Source: Nocardia sp. SYP-A9097 (lineage in GTDB: Bacteria > Actinomycetota > Actinomycetes > Mycobacteriales > Mycobacteriaceae). From it: a stretch of DNA of 64,000 nucleotides. Each line of letters begins with the position of its first letter. Position 1 is the first letter of the stretch. Under the pieces are notes generated by a model. The model had not been told where the DNA came from. It did not search any database and saw only the letters and a list, made by a program, of their open reading frames with translations. The translations under genes and the position numbers were made by a program. Positions 54,763-63,763 of the stretch are shown piece by piece. Where the stretch lies: the NCBI RefSeq assembly GCF_009649815.1, contig NZ_WJIC01000024.1, forward strand, positions 52,832 to 116,831, read 5' to 3'.

Positions 54763-56268
54763 CTACTCGGCGGCAATATCCTCGAGTGTCGCGATCAGCG
54801 TCCGCACCGGTACGCCCGTCCCGCCCTTGCCGACGTAGCCGAACGGTCCACCGGTGTTGTAGGCCGGACCCGCGACGTCGAGATGGGCCCACTGCACACC
54901 CTCCGGCACGAATTCCTTGAGAAACAGTGCGGCGGAAAGCATTCCGCCCCAGCGGTGCGGCGCCACATTCGCCAGATCGGCGATCTTTGAGTTGATATCG
55001 CTGCGCAGTTCGGCGGGAAGTGGCATGGCCCAGCCGTTTTCGCCGACGGACTGCGAGATCCGTGCCACCCGATCGCGGAACTCGTCGGTTCCCATCACGC
55101 CCGGCGTACGAGTGCCCAAAGCAACCATCTGCGCTCCGGTCAGCGTCGCCACATCGATGATGTAATCCGGATCATCCTCTCCCGCACGCACAATCGCGTC
55201 GGCGAGAATGAGCCGCCCCTCGGCATCGGTATTGATCACCTCGACGGTGGTCCCGCCGTACTGCACCAGCACATCACCCGGCCGCTGTGCGGTGGAGGAC
55301 GGCATATTCTCCGCCATCGGCACGGTGGCGGTGACGGTGAGCGGCAGACTCAGGCGGGCCGCGAGCAGTGTGGTGGCGATAACCGCCGCCGCCCCACCCA
55401 TATCGGAGGTCATATTCTCCATGCTCTGCGCGGGCTTGATGGAGATGCCGCCGGTATCGAAGGTAATTCCCTTGCCGATCAACGCAACCCGCTGATCTCC
55501 ACCGGCATAGGTGATGCGGATCAGCCGCGGCGGCCGCGACGACCCCTTGCCGACGCCGACAATCCCGCCGTACCCACCGGCGGTGAGCTCCTTCTCATCG
55601 AGGATTTCCACCTGCAATCCGGCGGCCTTGGCCAATTCCGCTGCGCGATTGGCGAATTCAGCCGGGAACAGCTCGTTCGGCGGCGTATTGACGAAATCCC
55701 GTGCGGTAGCGACGGCTTCGGCGATCGCCTGCGCGCGGAACAGCGCCTCTTCGCCGAATCCCACGTCGGGAACCAGGAATTCGATGCGCTGCACCGGCTG
55801 GTCATCGGTCTTGGGCGCACTCTTGGCCGACCGGAACGTCGTGAACTGGTATGCGCCGAGATAGAACCCCTCGGCCGCCGCCCCCAAATCCAGTCCGGAC
55901 AAAACAGTCACCGCGGTGCCGATCCCGGTGAGCGCCCGCCCCGCCGCACCGGCGGACTTGCGCACCTGCTCGGCATCGACCTTCTCCGCCGCGCCCAACC
56001 CGACCGCGAGCACGAAATCCACGTCCAGCCCGGCAGGTGCGGGCACCCGGGTGATCTCCTCGGACTTGCCCTTCGCGCCCACCGCCCGCAGCGAGCTCAG
56101 CAGCGCCGCGCGAGTGTCGGAGTCGAGTACATCCTCGAACGCGTCCGCGGGGGCAATGACCGGCCCGTCCTCCGACGACGTGAGTCCGATGACGAGCGCA
56201 TCGGCCGCACCGATGGTCTCGGTGCGCACCAGTTCCGGCCCGAGCGAACGATCTGCAACAGCTGTCAT
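54763..56268 (-). CDS. pepA: Leucyl aminopeptidase (M17)
   Basis: A 501-residue M17 di-metal aminopeptidase. I use ATG 56268 (TAVADRSLGPEL), which has TAGCCT seven bases upstream (leaderless), not the frame to 56289. The metal and active-site motifs are intact: VALIGKGITFDTGGISIKPAQSMENMTSDMGGAAAV (Lys, Asp) and VINTDAEGRLILADAIVRAG (the NTDAEGRL signature). The N-terminal domain (about 1-170) is the variable macro-like domain. The protein should be a cytosolic hexamer that removes N-terminal Leu and similar residues; PepA also binds DNA in some bacteria. It corresponds in order to mycobacterial Rv2213. Confidence 0.95.
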   Translation of the reverse strand: MTAVADRSLGPELVRTETIGAADALVIGLTSSEDGPVIAPADAFEDVLDSDTRAALLSSLRAVGAKGKSEEITRVPAPAGLDVDFVLAVGLGAAEKVDAEQVRKSAGAAGRALTGIGTAVTVLSGLDLGAAAEGFYLGAYQFTTFRSAKSAPKTDDQPVQRIEFLVPDVGFGEEALFRAQAIAEAVATARDFVNTPPNELFPAEFANRAAELAKAAGLQVEILDEKELTAGGYGGIVGVGKGSSRPPRLIRITYAGGDQRVALIGKGITFDTGGISIKPAQSMENMTSDMGGAAAVIATTLLAARLSLPLTVTATVPMAENMPSSTAQRPGDVLVQYGGTTVEVINTDAEGRLILADAIVRAGEDDPDYIIDVATLTGAQMVALGTRTPGVMGTDEFRDRVARISQSVGENGWAMPLPAELRSDINSKIADLANVAPHRWGGMLSAALFLKEFVPEGVQWAHLDVAGPAYNTGGPFGYVGKGGTGVPVRTLIATLEDIAAE

Positions 56269-56275
56269 GCGCCCC

Positions 56276-56281
56276 AGGCTA
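56276..56281 (-). promoter_or_regulatory. Leaderless -10 element of pepA
   Basis: TAGCCT on the minus strand, 7 bases before the ATG at 56268. Confidence 0.5.
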
Positions 56282-56507
56282 CTGCGCACCCCTGGCGCTC
56301 AGCCTTCCGGCGCGCCCCATTGGAACACGCTGGAAACGTGATCCGCCCCGGTCGGGCGACTTATGCCCGCAGAGGCATGTGCTTGTGATCGGCGTGATCG
56401 TGGGCAGGAACACCCTGCGCTGCGGGTTCGCGGGGGCTGTGGTTTCGGGGCTGATCCACCGGAATCGGCTTGCGCCCCGCCGATCGATGCGCGACCGTAG
56501 GTCGTAC

Positions 56508-57062
56508 ATGAACGAGAAAGAAATCGTCAAACTATCCAAGCGACTGTCGAGTTGGCTCAGGCACCGTCCGGAGGCCATCGGTTTGGACCCGGATGCGGCG
56601 GGCTGGGTGCGCGTCGAGGACCTACTGCGCCAGGCCGCCGCGCACCGCCGCGCCTTCACTCGGGCCCAACTCGACACGGTGGTGGAGCGAAACAATAAGC
56701 GGCGCTTCGAATTCGATGAATCCGGTACCTCGATCCGCGCCCGGCAGGGCCATTCGATCGAGGTCGACCTCGGTTACGCCCCGGCCGAACCACCGGATGT
56801 GCTCTACCACGGCACCGCCGAGCGCACCCTGAACCTGATCATGGCCGAGGGCCTGCTCCCCATGCGGCGGCATGCCGTGCACCTGTCGGCCGATATCGAC
56901 ACCGCGGTGAATGTCGGTGGCAGACATGGCCGTCCGGCGGTATTGCGGGTCGATACCACCGCCATGCGCCGCGACGGGCACGAGTTCTTCGTCACCGGCA
57001 ACGGTGTCTGGCTGGTCGATGCGGTGCCACCCCGCTACCTCGAATTACTTGCTGCGCGTTGA
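56508..57062 (+). CDS. kptA: RNA 2'-phosphotransferase
   Basis: A 184-residue KptA/Tpt1-family enzyme that removes a 2'-phosphate from RNA with NAD+, releasing ADP-ribose 1'',2''-cyclic phosphate. Start ATG 56508 (NEKEIVKLSKRLSSWLRHRPEAIGL), the standard N terminus with the basic Arg/His residues. The winged-helix half has GWVRVEDLLRQA and NNKRRFEFDESGTSIRARQGHSIEVDL. The ART-like catalytic half has VLYHGTAERTLNLIMAEGLLPMRRHAVHLSADIDTAVNVG (HxT and HLS motifs), VLRVDTTAM and FFVTGNGVWLVDAVPPRYL. Bacteria lack the splicing pathway that makes the eukaryotic substrate, so its physiological role is open. It is 151 bases upstream of a lone EF-Tu gene. Confidence 0.94.
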   Translation: MNEKEIVKLSKRLSSWLRHRPEAIGLDPDAAGWVRVEDLLRQAAAHRRAFTRAQLDTVVERNNKRRFEFDESGTSIRARQGHSIEVDLGYAPAEPPDVLYHGTAERTLNLIMAEGLLPMRRHAVHLSADIDTAVNVGGRHGRPAVLRVDTTAMRRDGHEFFVTGNGVWLVDAVPPRYLELLAAR

Positions 57063-57213
57063 GGATCCGTCAATCCCGCTCTACGCGTGCGTGACCCGGT
57101 TCCCGACCTTTCCGCTGTCGCGACAAATACCCTGATTACGACACCGCTGTCGGGCATACTGCGCGGTGTCCACGACCCTGGAATGCCCGCCCCGGATCGC
57201 ATAGGAGGTCCCC

Positions 57214-58410
57214 GTGGCGAAGGCGAAGTTCCAGCGCACCAAGCCGCATGTCAATGTCGGCACGATCGGTCATATCGATCACGGTAAGACGACGCTCACC
57301 GCCGCCATCACCAAAGTGCTGCACAGCAGATATCCGGAGTTGAATCCGTTCACCCCGTTCGATGCCATCGACAAGGCCCCGGAGGAGCGGCAGCGCGGAA
57401 TCACGATTTCCATTGCGCACGTGGAGTATCAGACCGAGAACCGGCATTACGCGCATGTGGACTGTCCGGGCCACGCGGACTATGTGAAGAATATGATCAC
57501 CGGTGCCGCGCAGATGGACGGTGCGATCCTGGTGGTCGCGGCCACCGACGGCCCGATGCCGCAGACCAAGGAGCATGTCATTCTCGCCCGTCAGGTCGGC
57601 GTGCCGAAAATGGTGGTGGCGCTGAACAAATGCGACATGGTCGAGGATGAGGAGATTCTCGAACTGGTCGAAATGGAGGTGGGCGACCTCCTGAGCGAAT
57701 ACGACTTCGACGGCGACAGCACCCCGGTGGTGCGCATCTCGGCGTATCAGGCGCTGGAGCATCCGGATGGCGAATGGGGGAGTGGCATAACCGAATTGCT
57801 GGCGGCGGTGGACACCTGGATCGACACTCCGGCACGTGAGGTGGACAAGCCATTCCTGATGCCCATCGAGGACGTCTTCACCATTACCGGCCGCGGCACC
57901 GTGGTCACCGGCCGCATCGAGCGCGGTGTGCTGAAGGTGAACGCCGAGGTGGAGATCGTCGGAATCCGGCCCAGGACAACGAAGACCACGGTCACCGGCA
58001 TCGAAATGTTCCGCAAACTCCTCGATGAGGGCCGCGCGGGCGAGAATGTCGGGCTACTGCTGCGCGGTATCAAACGCGAGGATGTCGAGCGCGGCCAATG
58101 CGTCATCAAACCCGGATCGGTGACACCGCATACCGAATTCGAGGGCCAGGCATACATCCTGTCGAAGGAGGAGGGCGGCCGTCACACCCCGTTCTTCGAC
58201 AACTATCGCCCCCAATTCTATTTCCGCACAACAGATGTGACCGGTGTGGTGACCTTGCCCAAGGATGTCGAAATGGTGCTCCCCGGCGACAATGTCTCCA
58301 TGTCGGTGGTCTTGATTCAACCCATCGCCATGGAATTGGGCCTGAAATTCGCCATTCGCGAAGGCGGCCGGACGGTGGGCGCGGGCCAGATAACCAAAAT
58401 CATCAAGTAG
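57214..58410 (+). CDS. tuf: Elongation factor Tu paralogue outside the str operon
   Basis: A 398-residue EF-Tu with all G motifs: GHIDHGKTTLT, DCPGHADY, NKCD and SAY. The GTG start has GGAGGT four to five bases upstream. Compared with the actinobacterial EF-Tu sequences I remember, it diverges in several places: the region after LHSRYPEL (NPFTPFDAIDKAPEERQRGITISIAHVEYQTENRHYAHVDCPGH), QVGVPKMVVALNKCDMVEDEEI, VDTWIDTPAREVDKPF and the unusual PIAMELGLKFAIREGG. It stands alone, without rpsL/rpsG/fusA, so it is probably a second EF-Tu (Streptomyces tuf2/tuf3 are precedents). Its role could be stress-specific translation or resistance to EF-Tu-targeting antibiotics. Confidence 0.93.
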   Translation: MAKAKFQRTKPHVNVGTIGHIDHGKTTLTAAITKVLHSRYPELNPFTPFDAIDKAPEERQRGITISIAHVEYQTENRHYAHVDCPGHADYVKNMITGAAQMDGAILVVAATDGPMPQTKEHVILARQVGVPKMVVALNKCDMVEDEEILELVEMEVGDLLSEYDFDGDSTPVVRISAYQALEHPDGEWGSGITELLAAVDTWIDTPAREVDKPFLMPIEDVFTITGRGTVVTGRIERGVLKVNAEVEIVGIRPRTTKTTVTGIEMFRKLLDEGRAGENVGLLLRGIKREDVERGQCVIKPGSVTPHTEFEGQAYILSKEEGGRHTPFFDNYRPQFYFRTTDVTGVVTLPKDVEMVLPGDNVSMSVVLIQPIAMELGLKFAIREGGRTVGAGQITKIIK

Positions 58411-58429
58411 CGGCCCGCGCCCACGCGAG

Positions 58430-59053
58430 TCAGTTGTATACGGCTCCGAACGACGGAACGGAGATGGTGCTCAACTGATACCGGAACCCGTCGGGATTGG
58501 CATCGCTGACCGGCACCGGCCATCGATGCCACACGCTGCCGTACACCGCGGCCACCACCATGCCCGGTCCGGGATCGATGACGGCGGTGCGAATCGTGGT
58601 GTCCACCGGCACATCCTGATGTTCGATGAGCAGATTGGTCCCGCTGCGCCCATTGGACAGGTTGAACCACATCACCTCGAGCTTCGCGCCCGTCTGATCG
58701 GGTGAGATGGCGCCCGGCCCGCCGAAGAGCCCGAACCGGAATCCATCCATACCGAGCGCGACTCCGGACCCGTACACCCCGGGCCCGCCTCCGCGTCCGA
58801 TATCGGACTGCGCCGGAATCTGGAATGGCTGAGCGGGCAGGGCCACGTCCCCGGCGCGTTGTCCGGAGGTGATCAGCCTGTTCACGGCCTGTTCGGCCAC
58901 GGGATTCCCAGCGGCGGTGGCCTGTAGACCCTGGATGGCCGCATTCCATTCGAATGCCGGTGCACCACTCGCGGACGCACTGGCGATTCCGACAAATGCC
59001 GCAGCTGCCACGGCGGTGGCGGCAATACGACGAGTAGAACGGCTTCCACGCAT
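58430..59053 (-). CDS. Secreted protein of unknown function
   Basis: A 207-residue exported protein. The ATG at 59053 with GGAG upstream gives RGSRSTRRIAATAVAAAAFVGIASASASGAPAFEW, a signal peptide cleaved near SGA/APA. The mature part begins FEWNAAIQGLQATAAGNPVAEQAVNRLI and has a beta-rich C-terminal domain with NLSNGRSGTNLLIEHQDVPVDTTIRTAVIDPGPGMVVAAVYGSVWHRWPVPVSDANPDGFRYQLSTI. No cysteines, lipobox or catalytic motif. I recognise it as an actinobacterial secreted-type protein without a named function. It converges on the tuf gene (19 bases between the stops). Confidence 0.75.
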   Translation of the reverse strand: MRGSRSTRRIAATAVAAAAFVGIASASASGAPAFEWNAAIQGLQATAAGNPVAEQAVNRLITSGQRAGDVALPAQPFQIPAQSDIGRGGGPGVYGSGVALGMDGFRFGLFGGPGAISPDQTGAKLEVMWFNLSNGRSGTNLLIEHQDVPVDTTIRTAVIDPGPGMVVAAVYGSVWHRWPVPVSDANPDGFRYQLSTISVPSFGAVYN

Positions 59054-59299
59054 AATCAGATCTCCTCGGATTGTGCTGTACCGCATACCTATCGGCCCCA
59101 TACAAACACCGCCTCGGCGATCTGCCATCGATGACTCGCCGAGGGCGGTAGGTGGTACCCCGCTTGTGCTCCGCGTGTCGAGCGTGTCGCGCGCGACCTA
59201 TGACTGGTCATCTATTTGTGCCGAACATGTCCGCGGCCCGAGCGATGAGTTCGCACTACCCGCCCCGTCTACCTGGCAACGACGAAGAAGGAGCCTTTA

Positions 59300-60172
59300 A
59301 TGTCCGAGACGAAGACCTCTACCGTGGCAGCCCCGGGTGCCGTGATCACCTACGACGTGCGGCAGCCGGAGACCGAGACCGCCGGTGATCAGCCCATGCT
59401 CATGCTGATCGGTTCGCCCATGGACGCAAGCGGATTCGTCAGCCTCGCGGCTCGCTTCCCCGACCGTACGGTCGTCACCTACGACCCGCGTGGCACCGGC
59501 CGCAGCACCAAGTCGGAGCCCGACTCCGAATCCACTCCCGACCAGCACGCCGAGGATCTGCACCGGATCATCGACGACCTCGGCGGGGCTCCCGTCGACC
59601 TCTTCGGCAACAGCGGTGGCGCGGTCAATGCCCTCGCGCTGGTCGCCCAGCACCCCGACCAGGTCCGTATTCTGGTGGCGCACGAGCCCCCGGCTGCCCA
59701 GGTCCTCCCGGACCAGGAGCAGGCGCTGGCGGGCATCGAAAGTATCCGGAAGACCTACCAGGAGAGCGGTTTCGGCCCGGCGATGGCCAGGTTCATCGGC
59801 CTGGTCTCGATCAAGGGCGAGATTCCGGCGAGCTTCGCGGACCAGCCCGTAGACCCGGCCATGTTCGGTCTCCCCACCGAGGACGACGGCACCCGCGCGG
59901 ATCCGCTGCTCGGCCAGAATCTCATTACCTGCACCGGCTACAACCATGATTTCGACGCGCTGCGGGCCGCGCCCACCCGCGTCGTGATCGCGGTCGGTAT
60001 CGAGTCCGAGGGCGAATTCGCGTACCGCGGTGGCCTCGGCGTGGCCGAGCGTCTCGGCACCGAGCCGGTGATCTTCCCGAGCAATCACGCCGGTTTCCTG
60101 GGTGGCGAATACGGCCAGCAGGGCGACCCGGACGGCTTCGCCGTAGCGCTGCGTAAGGCGCTGTCCGAGTAG
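59300..60172 (+). CDS. Alpha/beta hydrolase
   Basis: A 290-residue soluble hydrolase. AAGGAG lies six bases before the ATG. LIGSPMDASGFVSLAARFPDRTVVTYDPRGTGRS, then the nucleophile elbow GNSGGAVNALALVAQHP (Ser in GNSGG), VRILVAHEPPA, and a terminal FPSNHAGFLGGEYGQQGDPDGFAVALRKAL with His in SNHAG. The acidic member is likely in VAVGIESEGEFAYR. It resembles the actinobacterial alpha/beta fold hydrolases of unknown specificity often controlled by TetR proteins. No signal peptide and no operon partner. Upstream DNA (59054-59299) holds no other gene that I can support. Confidence 0.85.
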   Translation: MSETKTSTVAAPGAVITYDVRQPETETAGDQPMLMLIGSPMDASGFVSLAARFPDRTVVTYDPRGTGRSTKSEPDSESTPDQHAEDLHRIIDDLGGAPVDLFGNSGGAVNALALVAQHPDQVRILVAHEPPAAQVLPDQEQALAGIESIRKTYQESGFGPAMARFIGLVSIKGEIPASFADQPVDPAMFGLPTEDDGTRADPLLGQNLITCTGYNHDFDALRAAPTRVVIAVGIESEGEFAYRGGLGVAERLGTEPVIFPSNHAGFLGGEYGQQGDPDGFAVALRKALSE

Positions 60173-60285
60173 GACATTCCAGGGGGCTTCCGCGTGTCAT
60201 CCAACACGCCACCGAATTCGGCGTGTTGGTGCGCGAAGCTTCCGCTAACGGTGACTTGGGCTGCCGACCCTGCTTACCTCGATAT

Positions 60286-61164
60286 ATGCCGAATTCGAGA
60301 GGCCGAAAGTCCAAGCGGGGACCCAAAATAGCGGCCCGAGCCCGCCGTAACCGCGAACGTGCGCGGGGCGTGCCGTCCTGGTTCGACGAGTCGATCCGCC
60401 AGGTGCTCGCGCACCGCCGTGTTCTCATGCTCGCCAAGTGCCCACGCGAACTGGAGCAGGCCACCGCCGAACTACTCGGCGAGCAGCTGCACCGGGCGCT
60501 GCGCAGCCGGGATTTCAACCTCTATTTCGACTGGTGGTTCGGAGAACTCGCGACAACGGTGCTCACTCGCACCGGTGCCCCGACCCCACCCGGCGATCCG
60601 GATCAGTCCACCTGGTGGCTGCTTCAGGGCCTACTCGCCCTGGCCCCCACCGATTTCCTGATACCGCCCGTCCAAGACTTCCTCGACGCCGCCACCGGTC
60701 AGTGCGAACCGCCATGGTTGCCCCTGTCCTGCCGAGTGCAGGCGACCGGCGACATTTGGCAGCTGACCGCCGCGGAGCAAACCCGCCTCGGCATCATCGC
60801 CGGCTACGAATATCCCGGCGGTGCGGATCAACACGTCTATCTCTTCGACGTGGAGACCTGCAGCCCAATGGAATTGCTCGGCGCGGACACGTTCGACACT
60901 GTCGAGCAGGCCACGCGGGCCTGGTGCACGACGGTGGGCCCCGGTGCCGCGAAATCCCGCCCGACCGTGATCACCGATCCGGCATCGCTGGCATTCCTGC
61001 CCTACTGCTGCGACCTGACCCATGTCACCGGCCTGGAATCCCGTAACCGCCTGGACAATTGGTTCCGCGCTGCCCGGCGCATCGAAGAATTGATGATCAC
61101 CCTGCGGCGGCTGGGCACACCGGTGCCGCCCATCCCCCCAGCCGAACTCATGGAGTGCCGGTGA
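60286..61164 (+). CDS. Unknown protein with basic N terminus
   Basis: A 292-residue protein. The ATG at 60286 (PNSRGRKSKRGPKIAARARRNRERARGV) is preferred over earlier frames. The strongly basic first 30 residues could bind nucleic acid. The rest is a soluble, Trp- and Cys-containing domain: WFDESIRQVLAHRRVLMLAKCPRELEQATAELLGEQLHRALRSRDFNLYFDWWFGELATTVLTR, then VQATGDIWQLTAAEQTRLGIIAGYEYPGGADQHVYLFDVETCSPMELLGADTFDTVEQA and LAFLPYCCDLTHVTGLESRNRLDNW. I do not recognise a family. Its 3' end overlaps the convergent pRiA4b ORF-3-like gene by 17 bases. Confidence 0.6.
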   Translation: MPNSRGRKSKRGPKIAARARRNRERARGVPSWFDESIRQVLAHRRVLMLAKCPRELEQATAELLGEQLHRALRSRDFNLYFDWWFGELATTVLTRTGAPTPPGDPDQSTWWLLQGLLALAPTDFLIPPVQDFLDAATGQCEPPWLPLSCRVQATGDIWQLTAAEQTRLGIIAGYEYPGGADQHVYLFDVETCSPMELLGADTFDTVEQATRAWCTTVGPGAAKSRPTVITDPASLAFLPYCCDLTHVTGLESRNRLDNWFRAARRIEELMITLRRLGTPVPPIPPAELMECR

Positions 61165-62560
61165 GATGCCAGTTCCCGAACCACCTGATGAGGCCGTTGC
61201 GCGGCCACTGCTGCAGTACCGCCCGCGCGAAGGTGCGCATGGCCGGATGTCGAGTTCGATAGAACGAGAGCCGATCCAGCGGTGTCATTCGCAGGCATTC
61301 GAAGACGATCCACGCCTCCCGGATCGTCCGCACAACATCGCGGCCTTCGGACACCGGCCCGTCACCGAGCGGCCCGTGCACATCATCGAGTATTCCGGCG
61401 GCAGTAAGCGCCGGATCGTCGGTGTCGGTAGCGGCCGCCAACACGTACACCACGGCTACCTCGTGCGTGGACCCGCGCGGCAACCGCTCCGCGATATGCC
61501 ACCACAGCGCCACCGGGTCCGCGAGCAGTCGCAGCCCGAGATCGGAGAGCACCAACCGGCTGCCATCCCGCTCGATCAGGTCGAATCGCGCTGCCGTATG
61601 CCGCAACTCGGCGATCGGTGCCGGTACCTCCTGCCGGGCCCACCGTTCGCTCATATCGAGCTCGGTGAACAGCGCCGCCACCATATGCCGAGGCAGCGCC
61701 CCCGCCGTGGTCAGCTCGACGCCGTCCACCCCGATGTGCTCGAGCAACCGCAGGTACGGCCGCATGGCATCGGCGGCGAATTGCGCATCGACGGTGACCG
61801 GAACATCCAGCATGGCCTGTCCCATCAAATGGCGCAGTTGCCGAAACCCCCGGGTGAAGCCATTTCCCAGGATCCAGGCGAGCGAATTGGGCAGTGTGAA
61901 GGTATCGACGGGCGATCGGTCGGCGACGCCGTACCCGTAGCTGCTCAATTCGAGATTGACCGCCTCGACATCCAAAGTCCGTGGACCGCAGGCACATTCG
62001 GCCCGCGGCGTGTACGCCCCGAACTCGCGTATCTCCTCGAGCCGAATCACCCGCTGCCACTGCTTGCCCGCCCCGTACCGGTGGAAGAGTTCGTCCCCGG
62101 CCGCGGTCAGCACCTCGTCGAGCCTTACGAATTCATCCGCGACCTCGCCCGGCGTCAGCCGCCCTTCCGAATCCACCCGGCACAGATAGTGCTCGGTCTC
62201 CCGATGGCCGTAGACCTCGGCCGATCCGAACCGGTACCGCTGCTTGGCCTTCCACCCGAATGCCCCCTGCAGCAGCTCCTGCACTTCATCGAGGAAGAAG
62301 TCCGAGGCCACCTCGAGCACCCGCCAGGACCGCCCGTTCGGCTTCACCGATTCGACCCGGACGCGATAGCGAACGGTATCGGCCCGCCGCGGCCGGCGCG
62401 GCGACACCGGTGCGGGGTCGAACATGTTCTCGAAAGTGCCGCCGTGCCGGAGCAGATTGTCCCAGGGGACCGGTTCACTTCCGCCCGATCTGATCTCCAC
62501 GGGAATGCCGAGCTTGTTGAGCGCCTCGGTCATCTTGCGGATCGGATCCTCTTCCGGCAC
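61148..62560 (-). CDS. Plasmid pRiA4b ORF-3 family protein
   Basis: A 470-residue soluble protein. The N-terminal half has the pRiA4b ORF-3 domain: YRVRVESVKPNGRSWRVLEVASDFFLDEVQELLQGAFGWKAKQRYRFGSAEVYGHRETEHYLC, then LDEVLTAAGDELFHRYGAGKQW, EIREFGAYTPRAECACGPRT, with the typical AFGW and F-D-x-G-D/W positions. The C-terminal half (about 200-470) is helical with NSLAWILGNGFTRGFRQLRHLM and LVLSDLGLRLLADPVALWWHIAERL, which I cannot assign. Members are often found on plasmids and mobile elements, but many are chromosomal and their function is unknown. It lies next to an orphan parA gene. Confidence 0.82.
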   Translation of the reverse strand: MPEEDPIRKMTEALNKLGIPVEIRSGGSEPVPWDNLLRHGGTFENMFDPAPVSPRRPRRADTVRYRVRVESVKPNGRSWRVLEVASDFFLDEVQELLQGAFGWKAKQRYRFGSAEVYGHRETEHYLCRVDSEGRLTPGEVADEFVRLDEVLTAAGDELFHRYGAGKQWQRVIRLEEIREFGAYTPRAECACGPRTLDVEAVNLELSSYGYGVADRSPVDTFTLPNSLAWILGNGFTRGFRQLRHLMGQAMLDVPVTVDAQFAADAMRPYLRLLEHIGVDGVELTTAGALPRHMVAALFTELDMSERWARQEVPAPIAELRHTAARFDLIERDGSRLVLSDLGLRLLADPVALWWHIAERLPRGSTHEVAVVYVLAAATDTDDPALTAAGILDDVHGPLGDGPVSEGRDVVRTIREAWIVFECLRMTPLDRLSFYRTRHPAMRTFARAVLQQWPRNGLIRWFGNWHLTGTP

Positions 62561-62701
62561 AGCGGAAGTCTATTCGGCGGTCATATCCGCACACCGTGGT
62601 TCGACGTGCCGATGCCCGAGTCATCGGCGAGTCTTTCGGGCGCGCCGCCGGATCGGCTTCTCGTGTCGCACCCCCTAGGCGCACCCCGAGTAACTAGTCT
62701 G

Positions 62702-63760
62702 ATGCCGACCGCCGAGGCGGTCGCTGTGATGAAGGGTGCTGGTTTGGTGGAGTTGCGTGGCGATGTGGTTCCCGATGATGCTGCGCGCTCGACGCGGCTC
62801 ACCGGGTCGGACGGTTTCGGCTGGGACTGGCTCAAGTCTCCCAACCGCTCCCTGCAATTCGATCGCCCGCAACGCATTTGGGAGGCGGCCGCCGTCCCCG
62901 GCCGTGCCCGCCCCTACGTGGTGGCCACCTTCAACCTCAAGGGCGGTGTAGGCAAAACCACGACCACCGCCGCGCTGGCCGAGATCCTCTCCGCCGAGTT
63001 CGGCAAGCGGGTCCTGCTCATCGACCTGGACCCGCAGCGCAACCTGACAACCATGATGGTCGGTGAGAAACGCTCGGCCGAACTGGATTCCGCAGACCTC
63101 ACCCTGGCCGCGGTCTTCACCGACGCGCTCGCCGGCCGCCGCCCGCGCGATGCCGCCGACCTGGTCCAGCATCAGGTATCGCCCATGCAGTCGGTCACCA
63201 CGGTCGACCTGCTCGCCTCATCCCCGAAGCTCATCGCACTGCAGGACGATATGTCCCGCCTCACCACCTTGGACCCCACCACCGTCCTGGCCGCGGCCCT
63301 GACAGGTGTCCTCTCCACCTATGACTACGTCTTGATCGACTGCCCGCCCAATCTGGGGCCGATCACCCAGAACGGTCTGCGCATCGCCGACGGCTATCTG
63401 ATCCCGACCATCCCCGATGTCATGTCGACCTACAGCATCCCGCCGCTGCAGTCCCACCTCCGGCATCTCTCCGCGGCCTGGTCGGCTCCTATTACGGAGT
63501 TGGGTGTGGTGATCACCAAATACCGCCGCTCGTCCACGGTCCACCAGCGCATCCTGGAAACCCTCCGCGAGAACCCCTCTCTCCCGCGGCTGTTCCCCAC
63601 CCGAATCCCGGAGTCGAACCAAATAGCCGCGGCCGCCGAGTTCACCGACTTCGGCACCCTCCGCCAGAAGTACGGCCAGGGCGGTCAGTTCCTGGCATTG
63701 CGGGAGTTGACCGCCGACTTCCTCGCGACAACTCGGATCAAACTCGCCTGGGGCCGTTGA
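62702..63760 (+). CDS. ParA-family ATPase, orphan
   Basis: A 352-residue Walker-type ATPase. The deviant Walker A is FNLKGGVGKTTTTAALAEIL (Lys-Gly-Gly-Val-Gly-Lys-Thr), followed by LLIDLDPQRNLTTMMVG (A') and YVLIDCPPNLGPITQNGL (Walker B). An unusual N-terminal extension of about 75 residues precedes the ATPase core, with GFGWDWLKSPNRSLQFDRPQRIW. No parB-like gene follows within the window (only 240 bases remain), so it is an orphan as far as can be seen. Start ATG 62702 is uncertain; ATG 62729 is an alternative. Chromosome- or plasmid-type positioning of a cargo is the expected role; the cargo is unknown. Confidence 0.88.
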   Translation: MPTAEAVAVMKGAGLVELRGDVVPDDAARSTRLTGSDGFGWDWLKSPNRSLQFDRPQRIWEAAAVPGRARPYVVATFNLKGGVGKTTTTAALAEILSAEFGKRVLLIDLDPQRNLTTMMVGEKRSAELDSADLTLAAVFTDALAGRRPRDAADLVQHQVSPMQSVTTVDLLASSPKLIALQDDMSRLTTLDPTTVLAAALTGVLSTYDYVLIDCPPNLGPITQNGLRIADGYLIPTIPDVMSTYSIPPLQSHLRHLSAAWSAPITELGVVITKYRRSSTVHQRILETLRENPSLPRLFPTRIPESNQIAAAAEFTDFGTLRQKYGQGGQFLALRELTADFLATTRIKLAWGR

Positions 63761-63763
63761 GTT

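Noticed and set aside
61166..63760. One continuous 864-codon plus-strand frame
   Set aside because: Its first 512 codons are antisense to the pRiA4b ORF-3-like gene and are Arg/Pro/His-rich; only the part from 62702 encodes ParA.
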